Positions 1 through 10,941 of a DNA stretch of 64,000 nt are shown piece by piece. The DNA is from Marchantia polymorpha subsp. ruderalis. Lineage: Eukaryota > Streptophyta > Marchantiopsida > Marchantiales > Marchantiaceae. The notes beneath the pieces are model-generated. The model saw only the letters and a list, made by a program, of their open reading frames with translations, did no database searches and was not told the origin of the DNA. The stretch's first letter is position 1. Each line of letters opens with the position of its first letter. The position numbers and the translations under genes are program-made. The stretch spans positions 23,213,501 through 23,277,500 of the forward strand of contig AP031355.1 of assembly GCA_037833965.1 (NCBI GenBank), written 5' to 3'.

Positions 1-2940
1 GTGTCAATTGCTTCTCGGAACATTGTCAGAGGTGCTGATTCCTCACATAATGTGAAACTGCACTCCATCTCCAAAAGACACATTTGATGCTTTCATCAAA
101 GACCGCTTGAATCAAGTAGATCCCACTCATGCGACCAGGATTAGGACAGATACCACTTTGTGTGTGTACCGAAACCTCATGCCTGCACACAGAAAAGGCC
201 GTCGGGCTCTCGTGGTGAAATGTACTCGTAAACTCATGCATTGGAAACATTTGGTCCAGTTCTCGTTTTCCCTTCCGAGTTGTTTGAACTCTCTGACAGA
301 ACTGGCTGCGCCAACCAATGAGTTCTCGATTCTACCGCTACAGTTGCACTGAATTGCCTTGCGTTGCCTTGCATTCACTCAAATTTCGTAAAATATTTTG
401 ATGATGGTCTACAGAGAACGAGGTTTAGTTTGTTAGACAATATCTTCAAATTCCAACATTTCCTCGTGTACTTGTATCAACAACGAATTTATCCGAAATA
501 TTGTACTGTGGTTCAAACTCCCAAAGTTGTCTCCTATACTGAACTTTCGGACTGATTTGCAGTTCGTGCTCAAAGCTGAATGAGGGGTATACGAACCTTT
601 CAATAGTGTGACTCATGGTTCAGACAATTTAAACATGTGAGTTAAGATACAAAAGTCAATCTGCGTTATCCATAACAAAATGATGAAAGGACCTGCAAAT
701 GATTAAAGGTCATAAGCATAGGCAATCAATGATGATGAGGATGAAGAGGTGGGCGAGAAGGCGAAGAGATTCATGTGGTGGAGTGAAGCTGTTTGCAGCA
801 CAAAGATCTAAACATCGTCTCGAACTGCAATGACATAGATTGGATCGATAAGAATATAATATGTTGAGAGAGTACCTTTCCCGGGACTTGTTTCTTTCAC
901 AACGAACCTTGTCATTTGTTTACAGAAGAGAAGTATTGGTGTTGCATAAATGTCAAGGAACAAAAGCGTAAGTGATTAGAAAACTGATGGTGACAATCCC
1001 AATCCGACGATTCGCCACAATCCTGAGTTCTCTTTGCAATAAAAAAAACTGCATAAACTTAGCTAAATACAAGCAGAAGAAAAAGGCTTCATAGGAATGA
1101 GAACAACAATATTGTAGTAGCGGTGGGCTTTGCGGAAGCTTATAAGGACGTGCATTAAATTCAAAGATCAAGCAGAAGGCTGTTTGCATCTCAATGCCGA
1201 CAGTGGCATCCATATCCACCATCACCATCAGTTGGGTAAAAGCCAACATCTAGGATATAATCTTGATGATTCTTGTTGCTTGGAGCAATCCTCTTGTAAC
1301 ACAGGGATTTTACTCACGGTGACAAGTCATTCCGTCTCCAAGTTGCTGATACAAAACACTTCGAAATGTCGAGGGAGTCACTTATATTTGATGTTACTAT
1401 ATGCAATGCAAAAAGATTAAGAATTGAAGTTCGGACTACATTCATCTGCTTATGCCACCAGATGCTAAAGTTATCAGCATTAATTGCTAAAAATTAAACC
1501 TCCGAGTTTTACCTTCATTCATTGCCCAAATTACGTTCCAACTTTTCAACATTGAAGGCAAACTTGTTGTCGAATCAAGGGAACTTGAATGAAGTGCTGC
1601 ATGCTTAGAATATCATTATCATCATGGGTTAACAGTTCAGAATATTGCAGAGTGCTGATTGTGGCTAATCAGAGTCGCGGGAAGAACAACATAGCATGTG
1701 AGAAAAATAATGAACTTTGTATTATATATAACGGCATTCGGCGCAAGTCTGCCATAAGGAGATTATAATACTGGAGAAGCGCAGTAAATTACAATAAACA
1801 TTCTGCTTATCAAGTCAGAACAAGGGAAGCTTAACTGATCCCGAGAGATGTGACCTTGAATAGTGCATACGATCTTGCTGCTCGAGTGGAAGAAGGCCAA
1901 ACGTGCCTGCCTCTCCTTCATCTTAATAAGGGCAGCCAGACAGCCAGATATCAATGCAAATGCTCTCAGAATGTCACAACAAATCATCTGAGGGCAGAAT
2001 ATTCACAACGTGATGCAAAACTTCAATAGCAAATGGTCGAAACACTGGATGCGAAAATTCCTGGCGGACGCAATATCTTTGTCGTTGAGGTTGAATTATG
2101 CTGCGAGTGACGGCTCCCTGGTTGACCAGCTGAAAACTACGCGACACATTCAAATTTAAGACCTCAGTACAAGCCTCGCATCTGGGATCGTGGTGCATTA
2201 GAATCTGGGCAGATATCTAGAAACTTGCTTTTCGACTGGTGCAAGAGTGACGAGGAATTCCCATCATGTTCCGGCGAAGCAGTTGCTAGCCTTGTCGAAG
2301 TGAGATTCTCTAATTTGGCGACGTGAATCGGATCTCGAGTAGCTACCTCGCCTCGTTCATCTTGGTCGAAAACAGGACTGGATTCTTCTGAGATACACAA
2401 TCCTTGTGCTCGCAACTCGTCTCACTGTTGATGTACATTGTTCCAAGACCTCACGATATGGACAGAATCCTCATCTTTTCAGCTCTTGTTGATACGAGGC
2501 ACCTTCTGAGGTTACAGTTCTCACATTGCCGACTGCTCATGCATTCGACCACATGTGCTCGTTTCGTCACTTTGGTTGTGTGAATTTGAGACAACCCGCC
2601 TTCCTGCTTCTGATGGCGCTCCGTCCAGCAACTGAAACGATTCGCATTTTTGCCTTATCTGCGCACTTTCAGTGTCTTTGGTCGGTCATCATCTGACACA
2701 CATTCCGAAGCTACATCTTGATCAGGAAGCAAAGTAGAAAATCAAAGTTCAACCAAGCAAGTAGCACGTGTATGATTTAAACCGGTTTTGTGGACCTAAG
2801 GCACGTCTATTTTTAGACTCCAAAATTAATCTTGTCAATGAGCGCGAATTAATCTCGCCAAAATTCAATACATTATATAGAATTTTTGTCAATGAATTTC
2901 AGTAGCATACTTGAATTTGCTTGTGTACTGCATATCGCGA
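1..2940. other. Non-repetitive stretch without a recognisable gene
   Basis: Composition is close to that of the host-gene regions. Open frames are all under 100 codons on both strands, overlap one another and match no family I know. The longest are 1130-1420 (+), with a short His-rich run, and 953-1249 (-). Unrecognised exons of a gene extending past the left edge cannot be excluded, but nothing here supports one. Confidence 0.4.
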
Positions 2941-2944
2941 AACT

Positions 2945-3250
2945 CAGTGTGCACAGGAAGTTAATTCTCGGTAATACTAACTCAGCAGTGGCGAGCAAGT
3001 GTGCTTCTAAGTTCACAGGAAGTTGAGAAGTTAATTCTTGGTAGTACTAACTCAGCAGTGGAAAAGAATAGAAGAAGTAAAAAAAATATACTATGCAATG
3101 GAGAGCAAGTTGCTCACGAAAAAATAAGAAGAAGTAAAAAAAAATACTAGGCAATGGATAGCAAGTTGTGTAGAAAAAAAAATAAGAAGAAGTAAAAAAA
3201 ATTCTAGGCAATGAATAGCAAATTGTGCAAAAGAAAGAAGAACTAAAAAA
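2945..3250. repeat. Degenerate tandem repeat, unit about 60-65 bp
   Basis: A unit containing GGAAGTTAATTCTYGGTARTAC followed by an ACTCAGCAGTGG-type segment occurs twice at about 2955-3062. It is followed by three to four diverged copies built from AGAAGAAGTAAAAAAA, then GCAATGGAKAGCAAGTTG, at about 3070-3235. The A-runs vary in length between copies, as expected from slippage. Confidence 0.6.
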
Positions 3251-4594
3251 ATAAGTTAAACATAAATTTCATTTTTTTTACTTTCATTTCAATTCTGCAG
3301 CATGTTTGTTTTGATCATTGTGAGTATTTTCTTGACTGGAACAGAATATCCCAAGTACATTTATTAATAGTTTCACTTTTTTCATTCATTCAACCTTTCC
3401 AAATGCATCGTCGGTTGAAATCGATTTCTCTATCATCAAATGAGAGAAAGATGACTCCCGCATCAGCTTTACTAGACTTTCATTGACGGATGTTTTACAT
3501 GCAAAACAAATATTGTCAAACCATCGAACTAAAAATAGTGAAATGACAATGTTAATGCCAGAATTAAGGGAAAAATTGCCATAATTACCTTAGTTACGGA
3601 TAATTCCACCCATGAAATGTGAATCATCTTGTGCCAGTCTTTTGAATTTTCTTGTGCCAGTCTTTTGCTATCTCTCTCTCACTCTCCAGTTTGAATATAT
3701 TTGAGGAAATCACTTGTAGTTTTTTGCCATACTGTACGTTTTGAGAAAAAAATAACAAAAGCTAATGATCAATGAATATTTGAGTCATTTTTTCATCTAC
3801 ATGTTAAAGTCCCTTCATCTTTCTGTATATAAATTTTTACATTAATCATATAAATATGAAATAACTAGTACTTTATGTTAAATAATCTGCTGTTTCACCC
3901 AACAACTCTAAAACCTAAGTAATTCTTATAATAAATCAAAAGTTTATCTTGATTTTTAATTACAAATCATGAAATATTTGGTATCATAGAATCATGACCT
4001 TTTGTAAAAAATTAGATTTAATAAACCAAAATTATTTAAAAATTTACTTACAAGAACTTGAATTTTTAATGTTCAACTTAGAATTTATTTATTTATTTAT
4101 TTACTTATTTATTTATTTATTTAATGATTCATTCAATAATAAAATCTATAGTTCAAGTTGAGTTTTATAATTTTTCTATGTTATGTCCAAAAAAATGAGC
4201 AATGATTAAGGATTATTGATAAAATTTATTTGAACGGGAAGAAAAATTTATTTCTCAGTGTTATCAAAGATTATTTTATAGTATTAACTTCTTTCGTAAC
4301 CATATAAATTTATACTCTATATAAAAATAAAATCTTAATCTTACTCAATTAGAAAAATGAATTAATTTTCACTAACATAAGGATATTTAAAAGATAAATT
4401 ATATGGATTTCTATAAATTTGAATTAGACTACATAAAACACTCAAATTCAAAACATACAATACATCACATGTCATTCATATTTAAATTAAAAAATTCCTT
4501 AATAATTGTATACAAACAGAATCTTTTTATTGTGATCAAAAATTTCTTTTATATATATTTCTATGTCTATTTCACAAAATAAACCAAAAAAGTT
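3251..4594. other. AT-rich intergenic DNA
   Basis: Strongly AT-rich with no open frame of note. It contains a 17-bp direct duplication (CTTGTGCCAGTCTTTTG, about 3630 and 3650) and a (TTTA)n microsatellite at 4084-4123. No gene is seen. Confidence 0.5.
4084..4123. repeat. (TTTA)n microsatellite
   Basis: About ten tandem ATTT/TTTA units with one interrupting C. Confidence 0.9.
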
Positions 4595-5040
4595 ATCACG
4601 GTAGATAATGAAAATACACGAGACAGTAAAAAAGCACAAATTCACGGAAGTGCACAAGTACGTGGTTTATCCAAGTAAAGGTTAAACGTGTAAGGCTCAA
4701 CAATCAAGATCAATCAACATGCATAACAGTCACGACAACTAGATAACGTGGTTCACCTTCCACATGCCATGCCCATGGGCAAGAGTACAAACTTCACTAA
4801 AGCACAAATGTAAACACAATTTTTATATCCAAGCTCTCCTTCTTCCTACTCACTTTCAAAGTGCAACTCTGAACTGTACGTAGTGAATGATTCCTCTCTT
4901 TTTGAACAAGAAGAGATAAACTGCACATCTTAGTTAATCTAACTACATTTAACTTCAATAACTATGGTTAGACTAACTATGATTAACAAGACGCAGATTA
5001 GATTCCCCTTAATTCAAGTCTTGAAGGAGGAGATTATTTC
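4595..5040 (-). repeat. Probable 3' LTR of Copia element B
   Basis: It lies immediately downstream, on the minus strand, of the element's RNase H. Read on the minus strand it has a TATA-like TATAAAA at about 4825 and a terminal region resembling the probable solo LTR near 62.3 kb (both contain TACCGTGA close to one end). Exact ends are uncertain because no partner LTR is present. Confidence 0.4.
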
Positions 5041-5191
5041 TATGATCCATATGTGGTTTCAATGGTAAGTTCTTACAAGTAAAACTATATCATAGCTTTC
5101 TCTCTATGAAAGAAGGTTAATTAGAATTAAGCCGTAGTTTACAACATGTTAAAGAGAAACTACATACATAGAAACTATCATGTAATCTAAC

Positions 5192-5470
5192 TCAATGCTG
5201 CAAAATCTCCAAAATTGCACGGTGTCTTGAAAACTTATAAGAAGGAATCATCTTGGTAAAAATAGCAATTGGATTAAAGTCTCCATCAATATTGATTAGC
5301 TTAAGCGCGTTCTTAGACAAAGCTTGCTTGATAAAGTGATACATGATGTCAATGTACTTTATACTACTATCCATCACCTGATTCTCAACAAGATGAAAAG
5401 CACTTTGACTATCACAATGAAGATTGGCATGCTGCTGAGACAATCTCATTTTAGTGATAAGCTTGTTCAA
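5192..5470 (-). pseudogene. Copia B: RNase H fragment
   Basis: The 92-residue minus-strand frame shows the Copia RNase H signature: CDSQSAFHL, then KYIDIMYHFI, then a region corresponding to the family's usual (A/N)xFTK motif. It is the last coding part of element B, next to the putative 3' LTR. Part of a broken retroelement with no host function. Confidence 0.8.
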
Positions 5471-6026
5471 TCAAATTGCTTTTTTTTTGTTGACTCTAAA
5501 GTTGCAATGTATTCAATTTCCATGTATGACAACAAGATGCATTTTTGAAGAGTAGATTTTCAACTAATGCAGCCACCTATAGGAGTAAAAATATAACCAA
5601 CTGTTGATTTTGTCTTGTCCAAATCTCCCCATGATCAACATTCACATATTCCAGAGTTGACTTGGCATTCATTGCTTTGGCATCAAACAATAAACCATGT
5701 CATGTAGAATTCTTAAGATATCTAAGTATTCATTTCACTGCTTCCTAATGCATCTTGCCTGGATTTGACAAGTACTTGTTCACCTTACCTATAGCAAAAT
5801 CTATATCCGGTTATGTGCACACGATCAAAAATATGAGACTACCCACTTCTCTCTCATAGATAATAGAAAACATTAAACCCTTCTCAACCGCATCTGTAGG
5901 ACATTGCGTTGCTAAAAGTTAAAAATGAGGAGCCAATGGAATATTCATAGGTTTACATTTTGCCATGTTGAACTTGGCAAGCAATTTCTTTACATACTTT
6001 TTTTGAGATAATCAAAGCTTCTTAGC
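5471..6026 (-). pseudogene. Copia B: C-terminal reverse transcriptase and connection to RNase H
   Basis: Minus-strand conceptual translation shows the Copia RT tail signatures SQKKYVKKLLAKFNM (about 5960-6005), NKYLSNPGKMH and ILRYLKN (about 5700-5800), in family order and directly preceding the RNase H. The segment ends abruptly at the junction with element A, and the upstream RT half resumes at 17193. Broken. Confidence 0.7.
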
Positions 6027-6031
6027 TTTTT
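6027..6031. repeat. Target-site duplication of element A, left copy (TTTTT)
   Basis: Five T bases abut the left LTR of A. The same five bases abut the right LTR at 17188-17192. Both flanks are RT sequence of element B. A homopolymer is weak evidence alone, but it falls exactly at both LTR edges. Confidence 0.55.
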
Positions 6032-6254
6032 CTTACACTCATCACGATGTACGGCAGTGAATGCTGGAAGATGAGTTCATTGAGTTGCTTAGGACTGCAT
6101 CAAAACTAAGACTAAATACTATGTACGACGGTATAGGCCGCTCCCAAGTGAAGTGGCAGATCACCGTCGCCGGTGTTAGGGCACCCTTCAAGTATCTCTA
6201 AGGCCATGTCATCCTTCAAGTACCTCTAAGGCCATGGCTACCACCCAACAAGAC
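6032..6254 (-). repeat. Element A 3' LTR (left)
   Basis: Shares about 220 bp with 16960-17187. Read on the minus strand it begins TGTCTTGTTGG and ends near GATGAGTGTAAG. At only about 225 bp it is short for Copia but acceptable. Flanked outside by TTTTT. Confidence 0.85.
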
Positions 6255-6588
6255 ATCCCTTAGGCATGGCGCAAGAGGGCAGGCCTTACTAGCTGACTAA
6301 CTCATATACAAAGAAGAGCTTTAAATAGCTCAAAACAAGTAAAAGAAAATTTTATGTAGTACCTTCCTAATCATGCAAGGCAACCGTTTATCAAAACATG
6401 TTAAAACCAACTTCTATTCCATTCTATATCACCACTTGCTCCCAAACCATCACATTGATTCTACCGTCATGGCGAACCGTCATGATCTTCAAGTTGTTTC
6501 TGTCAAGTTGAGACCTATATAAAAATTGATATTTGAATACGGAAGCCATCGAATAGTTTCCACAAACTGAAATTTTGCTGTATCATTC

Positions 6589-7284
6589 TCAAAGCGTATC
6601 CAAAAAAAAAGAGAATATAAAAAAGTAATCAAAGAGGTCCAAATTGTGATACCTCGTAGTCTGGAGACAAAGCTGTTGAACAAAGATCTTGTGTTTTGAT
6701 GGAGAAAGACGCTTGGTAAGACCATCTGCAATCCCATCTGCAGATCTCACAGACTGTAGTCGTAGATTGCTCTTTGCAAACTGCTCAAGAATATAGTGAT
6801 ATCTTACTGCAATGTGCTTGCTCTTCTGATGCAACTCAGGGTTATCCGACACTTTGAGATAACCTTGGTTGTCAACCAAAAGCAGTGGAGATTGAACACT
6901 CTTGTCGAAGTAATCCAAGTCCTTGAGGATATACCGAAACCAAGTAGCTTCTTGAGATGCCATAGGTGCGGCAACGTACTCAATTTCAATTGTGGACAAA
7001 ATAACGTAGTCTTGGCGCTTTGATCTAGCATTTACAATACCTCCAAAACAAAACCAGCAATATCCGATTGTCGAACAATAGGTTGGAGGACATCCCGCAA
7101 AATCTGAATCTATTTATTCATGGAACTGACCGTAGGTTTGATCATATTCACCAACGTAGATAATTGTTAAATAGACAGTGCCTCTGGAGGTAATGAAACA
7201 CTCTCTTGGTTGCCAACATGTGATCTTTATACGGATTGACTAAGAATCTTGACAGTACACCACATGTGTACAAGATATCTGGTC
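6589..7284 (-). pseudogene. Copia A: RT tail and RNase H
   Basis: The minus-strand translation contains RPDILYTCGVLSRFLVNP and HYLQR (RT tail, about 7180-7285). Then come STIEIEYVAA, LLVDNQG, KHIAVRYHYI and ADGIADGLTKRLS (RNase H, 6620-6999), all classic Copia signatures. On its upstream side the coding sequence stops at the edge of insert C and resumes at 12841. Broken retroelement. Confidence 0.85.
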
Positions 7285-7289
7285 GAGTG
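7285..7289. repeat. Target-site duplication of element C, left copy (GAGTG)
   Basis: GAGTG at 7285-7289 matches GAGTG at 12836-12840. Both sit in the RT sequence of element A at the same point of the family's sequence. A further TGAGTG follows on the left, so the exact left edge may be 7290 or 7296. Confidence 0.75.
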
Positions 7290-7295
7290 TGAGTG

Positions 7296-7308
7296 TGTGA
7301 TAACCCAC
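7296..7308 (+). repeat. Element C left terminal inverted repeat
   Basis: TGTGATAACCCAC pairs with the inverse of 12823-12835 with one mismatch. Similarity stops after 13 bases. Confidence 0.75.
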
Positions 7309-7489
7309 TTTTTGTTTTTGTGCGAAATTTAAACATTTTTGGAAAACAGTTGCGCAGTAGCAACTCTAAATAGTAATCGGTACACTAAAATAGAGTAAAA
7401 ATGGATGATTGCGGCTCACGGAAAATCCCAGAGAATCATCAAGTTCGGCGCAATGTCGGAGACATGCGCCTTGGCCCGAACGGAGGGGG

Positions 7490-8160
7490 AGCGCCTCTGG
7501 CGCCTTCGGCAAAAGCTTTCTTGTTAAGAGGTCTTCGGCGCAAGCAGGAGAGAGCGTCTTCGGCTCAGGCCCGTGCAGAAGAGCTTTTGCTGAGGACATA
7601 CGAGGCCAGGAACATCTGCGCCTTTGTTAAGAGAAAGCGAATTCGTCGCCAGTCACTCGCCTTCGGCGATACGACTTCGGGTGTAGACGCCTTCGGAGAT
7701 AGAGTGAATCCCTCATAACTTTTTCAATTCGTAACGCCTTGACTTGATTAGGATCTTGTCGTAAAGAGCTCAACACGCTCGTTCTAACGAGACTAATAAC
7801 TCATGTAACGAATAAGGAATCACTGAGTTATGAGTGTCGGAAGTTATGAGTGTCGAAAGAACGCCTTCGGCGCCAGCGCATTGATATTAGGTCAACGCCT
7901 TCGGTGAAGCGACTTCGGCCGTACGCCTTCGGCGGAAAGGAGCAACTGCTGCAAGAGCGCCTTCGGCAGGACAAGAAAGAACATAAAAAACGACAAGATG
8001 CATTGACTTCGGTCAGCGCCTTCGGCAATAGGCCTTCGGCTCAAGCGCCTTCGGCGAAAGACAGACGCCTTCGGCCGTACGTCTTTGGCGACACGGAGAG
8101 AGTAAATAAAAAACCGGCCAAGGACAAAGTCCTTCGCCGCCACGCCTTCGGCAATGCGCG
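7490..8160. repeat. Dispersed GCCTTCGGC motif array in element C
   Basis: About 17 occurrences of (G)CCTTCGGC or one-base variants lie at irregular 15-60 bp spacing, with more at 10570-10740 and near 12001. The core is self-complementary around TTCG, so the transcript could form C(UUCG)G-capped mini-hairpins. Several open frames on both strands pass through here, but their residues (PSA/FG on plus, PKA/RRR on minus) simply follow from the repeat, so none is called as a gene. Confidence 0.75.
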
Positions 8161-8447
8161 AGCAAGGCTAAGTCGACGGACCACGGCAGAATCAAATTCA
8201 ATTTTCAGGCCTGGGAGTTCGCACAACGGCGGAGCGTGAAGCCGAGCGTGCGAAGGAGGCCGTTCCGCCTCCACGCCGGCGCTGCAATCAAGTGGGTCGA
8301 CCCCCACTCCCAAGTGTCGAACGGTGAAATCTTGATCACCGAAGGCAGACGTCTCATTCTGGCAATTTCGATTTTGATTTCGCTCGAGCGTAGAGCGCGC
8401 AGCAAGGAATCGACGGAGAGAAATTAGAGAGAGTTGCGACGAGAGGG

Positions 8448-8879
8448 TTGTTGCAGGAGAGCGTGCAACAGCTCAGTGCGCAATCAGAGGGTTCTTGCTT
8501 GAGAGTGCGGGGAGCTCGCGGAGTAATTGAGTCTGCGTGCAAGAAGCTTGGTAACAGAGTGTGGAGTTCGCGCAGACCGTCGACGTGCACTTCCCAATTC
8601 ATGAACGCGATGTTGAAAGCTACGCAGCTGCGGACAATTCTGTTGAAGTTACCGCAGATTGGGTTGCGCGCATTCCAGCGCGAGCTAACTGCGGAGAGGC
8701 TCGATTTCCTTCTGTGGGGATGGAATTGGGTGTGTGCGGAGATGATACGAGAGTGGCTGCGGGACAGGATTCAACCTGCGCGTGGATTCCAACCGCACCC
8801 AGAGCGATGGGAAGTCAGTGACTGGGAGCAAGTATTGGGAAGATGCGCGGGAGAAGAAGGCCATCTTCTTTTCGAGTGC
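8448..8879 (+). pseudogene. Element C: coding fragment 1
   Basis: A plus-strand open frame encodes a Trp-rich, basic segment: SSRRPSTCTSQF, then AERLDFLLWGWNWVCAEM, then FQPHPERWEVSDWEQVLG. I recognise this as similar to the N-terminal part of a highly repeated, uncharacterised protein family remembered from Marchantia gene sets; no enzymatic domain is apparent. It ends at the AGTGC flank of insert D. Part of a broken repeat element. Confidence 0.5.
8875..8879. repeat. Target-site duplication of insert D, left copy (AGTGC)
   Basis: AGTGC here matches AGTGC at 9707-9711. The flanking C coding fragments are adjacent segments of the same remembered protein family, which supports an insertion between them. 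Confidence 0.5.
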
Positions 8880-9706
8880 TATAAGACCGGGTGTTGCACA
8901 TATGTACTAAGTCCTAGAAGTGGTCAAGTGATTAAGTACGATTAGCCAAGGCATAGCTAAGTCTAGCTAGTTATGACTAAAATAGTTAGTTATAACTAAA
9001 TTTATCTAGTCTTGACTAAGTTTGGCTACAATGTTTATAGTTGGCGGATTAAGTAGCGGAGTTCTAGAAGAGTGGAGTGAGCACTTCTATTTTGTCTTAT
9101 ACAAAAGTTGTAGATTCCAAGGAATTACATTTGACTTAAAGCTTGGATTTGATTGGTTAGACTAAAATGTATGAAAGATGATTGGCTAGACTAAGTCTAG
9201 TGTTGACTTAGTGGCTAAGAAGCTTGTAGATGTTTAAAAGTTTCCAATGGCATGTTGCCACTTCAACCTTGGATTCCGGAAACTTCTAGAAGGTTTAGCT
9301 AAACCAATGGCATGTTGTCACATAGAGAGGGTTAGTCAAACTTACATAGGTAAAAGTAAGTTAGGAGAAATTACCACATGTTACTATGGTAACTTCTCAA
9401 GTAGTATAAATAGAGAGTTAGAGTATTATCTCTCAACCAAGTTTGGAAAGTCATGTGTGAGGACTTGTTTCAGTAATGAAGGAGTGATGTTTTTGAGTAT
9501 CTTGGAGTATCGACGTGTGTTTGCGTTGATGTGAAGAGAGTGATGTGAGGAGAGTTTGTGTGTGAGTTGGAGTGATACATGGAGAGTTTGTGATAGAATG
9601 TGTTTGGGACATGAGTGTGAGGATGAATCCTAGTCTTCTAGAACCATGATGCGCTACCACAAAGCCATTAGAGGTAAACCTAAGTGAGAGTCAGCCTGGA
9701 GGTTGC
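8880..9706 (+). mobile_element. Insert D: 827-bp LTR-like insertion within element C
   Basis: Flanked by AGTGC at both sides and clearly more AT-rich than surrounding C sequence. It has a TATA box (TATAAATA, 9405-9412) followed by about 300 bp, as in an LTR with U3, R and U5 parts, and no coding capacity. Best read as a solo LTR of another retroelement. Against that, its exact ends (TATAAG... and ...GGTTGC) are not canonical TG...CA. An unusual intron is the main alternative. Confidence 0.5.
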
Positions 9707-9711
9707 AGTGC

Positions 9712-9966
9712 GAAAGTGTCAATGTCTCGAAGAAGGAAGAAGCTTCCTTCGGGGCTCTGTTCAAGCACAGCAAGTCGAGCAAGAACGGGTACAAGATCCG
9801 TGACTACAAGGATCGCTTGCGGAGGAATGTCGCGGTAGCACTCATTCAACTCTTGCAACCGCACCAGACCACCTACATAACTTCTTGGCAGGTGGGGTTC
9901 GTGGAGCTGGCGTTGTCCGGAGCTCCGATTCATTGGGCTCGCATTCTGTGGAAGGCAACGAGATAA
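9712..9966 (+). pseudogene. Element C: coding fragment 2
   Basis: A plus-strand frame with SVNVSKKEEASFGALF, YKIRDYKDRLRRNVAVAL, TYITSWQVGFVEL and HWARILWKATR. It resembles the central region of the same uncharacterised Marchantia-type family. The helical, Trp-containing pattern is loosely like plant transposon-associated domains such as the plant mobile domain, but I cannot assign it. It follows insert D directly. Broken. Confidence 0.5.
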
Positions 9967-10014
9967 GACGCATTCGAGGAGAAGGGAGGATCTATCAATC
10001 ACCTCTTCCCCTTC

Positions 10015-10857
10015 TTGATCAATTTTTATCGATCGATGGGATGTTTGACCGCGTCACAGCGGATACAATTTCCATTGCTGTCACGCAGCAATCTGGGCCG
10101 ATATGTGAAGGACGTCGAAGTCGATATTGACGAATACGAGACGCCCGCTTGCACACCACCAGCTCAACCGAGGGCGGAGGAAGAATCGCTCGCAGCACGA
10201 GTGCCGCGGAAGCGGAAGTGGGAAGGAGAGGCGGAGCAGAGCAAGCAACGCGATGCTGCTGCTCCCAATCAAAAGCTGACGATGCAGGAGCTCTGCAATC
10301 GTCCCAAGCAGAAGGCTCGCAGGCTCGTCTTGCCGGCAAGCAGCGCAGAAACGGGACGAGTTGCAGAGAGGAGAAACTCGCCATCCTCGGGGGAGGATGC
10401 GAGTGCACGAACTTCGGAGAGGTCAGCGGACCTTCCGGCACCAAAGTCACGGACGCTTTCGGCGGAAGCAAGAAGGGCTTCGGGTCAAGGAAGACAACAT
10501 GCGGCACCGACGAATGTTCCGACGACGGACATGTGCTTCGCTCCCGAGCAAGAAACAGTTGATGACTCGACTTCGGGTCAAGAGCCTTCGGCGCAGCATA
10601 TGAGTGAGGAGGAGCCTTCGGCTCAACGGACTTCAGGTCAAGCGCCTTCGGCGCAGGCCCAATGTGAGAGATCGGCGACGGACGAAGGACGGAAGGAGAA
10701 GACACGTGTGCCTTCGGCACAAGCGCCTTCGGCGGTAGCAGATCAGGCAGGAGAAGCGGACTTGCCGGAAGCCGGGTCTTCCACCGCATTGGACATTTTG
10801 GCAGGGAGTGGAGCGGCGGCCGCGGCAGCAGAAGCCACGCAACCCAACTCCCGGTAA
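10015..10857 (+). pseudogene. Element C: coding fragment 3 with NLS-like motif and PSAQ repeats
   Basis: A plus-strand frame of 280 codons opens with FYRSMGCL and GRYVKDVEVD, followed by a basic RKRKWEGEAE nuclear-localisation-like motif at residues 65-74. A long low-complexity tract rich in Pro, Ser, Ala, Glu and Gln follows, in which the GCCTTCGGC motif encodes repeated PSAQ units (about residues 185-240). The minus-strand frame over the same DNA is a repeat shadow. It is a piece of the element C coding unit and has no recognised domain. Broken. Confidence 0.55.
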
Positions 10858-10941
10858 TCGCCGGAGAATTCTCTAGCGACCGAGATCCTCAATTCGGAGG
10901 ATGACGAGGATGAGTCGAGTTCGGAGGAACAGGAGGAGTCG

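Noticed and set aside
1130-1420. 96-codon frame with HIHHHHQ
   Set aside because: A short His run in an otherwise unrecognisable frame, overlapped by a 98-codon antisense frame.
7401-8239. Several plus and minus open frames through the GCCTTCGGC tract
   Set aside because: Low-complexity frames on both strands with residues dictated by the repeat and no independent protein features.
9635-9665. tRNA D-arm-like GGTAGCGCA (minus strand) in insert D
   Set aside because: Isolated resemblance without the other arms; possibly coincidence or a primer-site relic.
10019-10789. 256-codon minus-strand open frame with PKAL repeats
   Set aside because: It is the complement of the plus-strand coding fragment of element C, and its repeats follow from the palindromic GCCTTCGGC motif. 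The plus strand has NLS-like and coiled-coil features in order.
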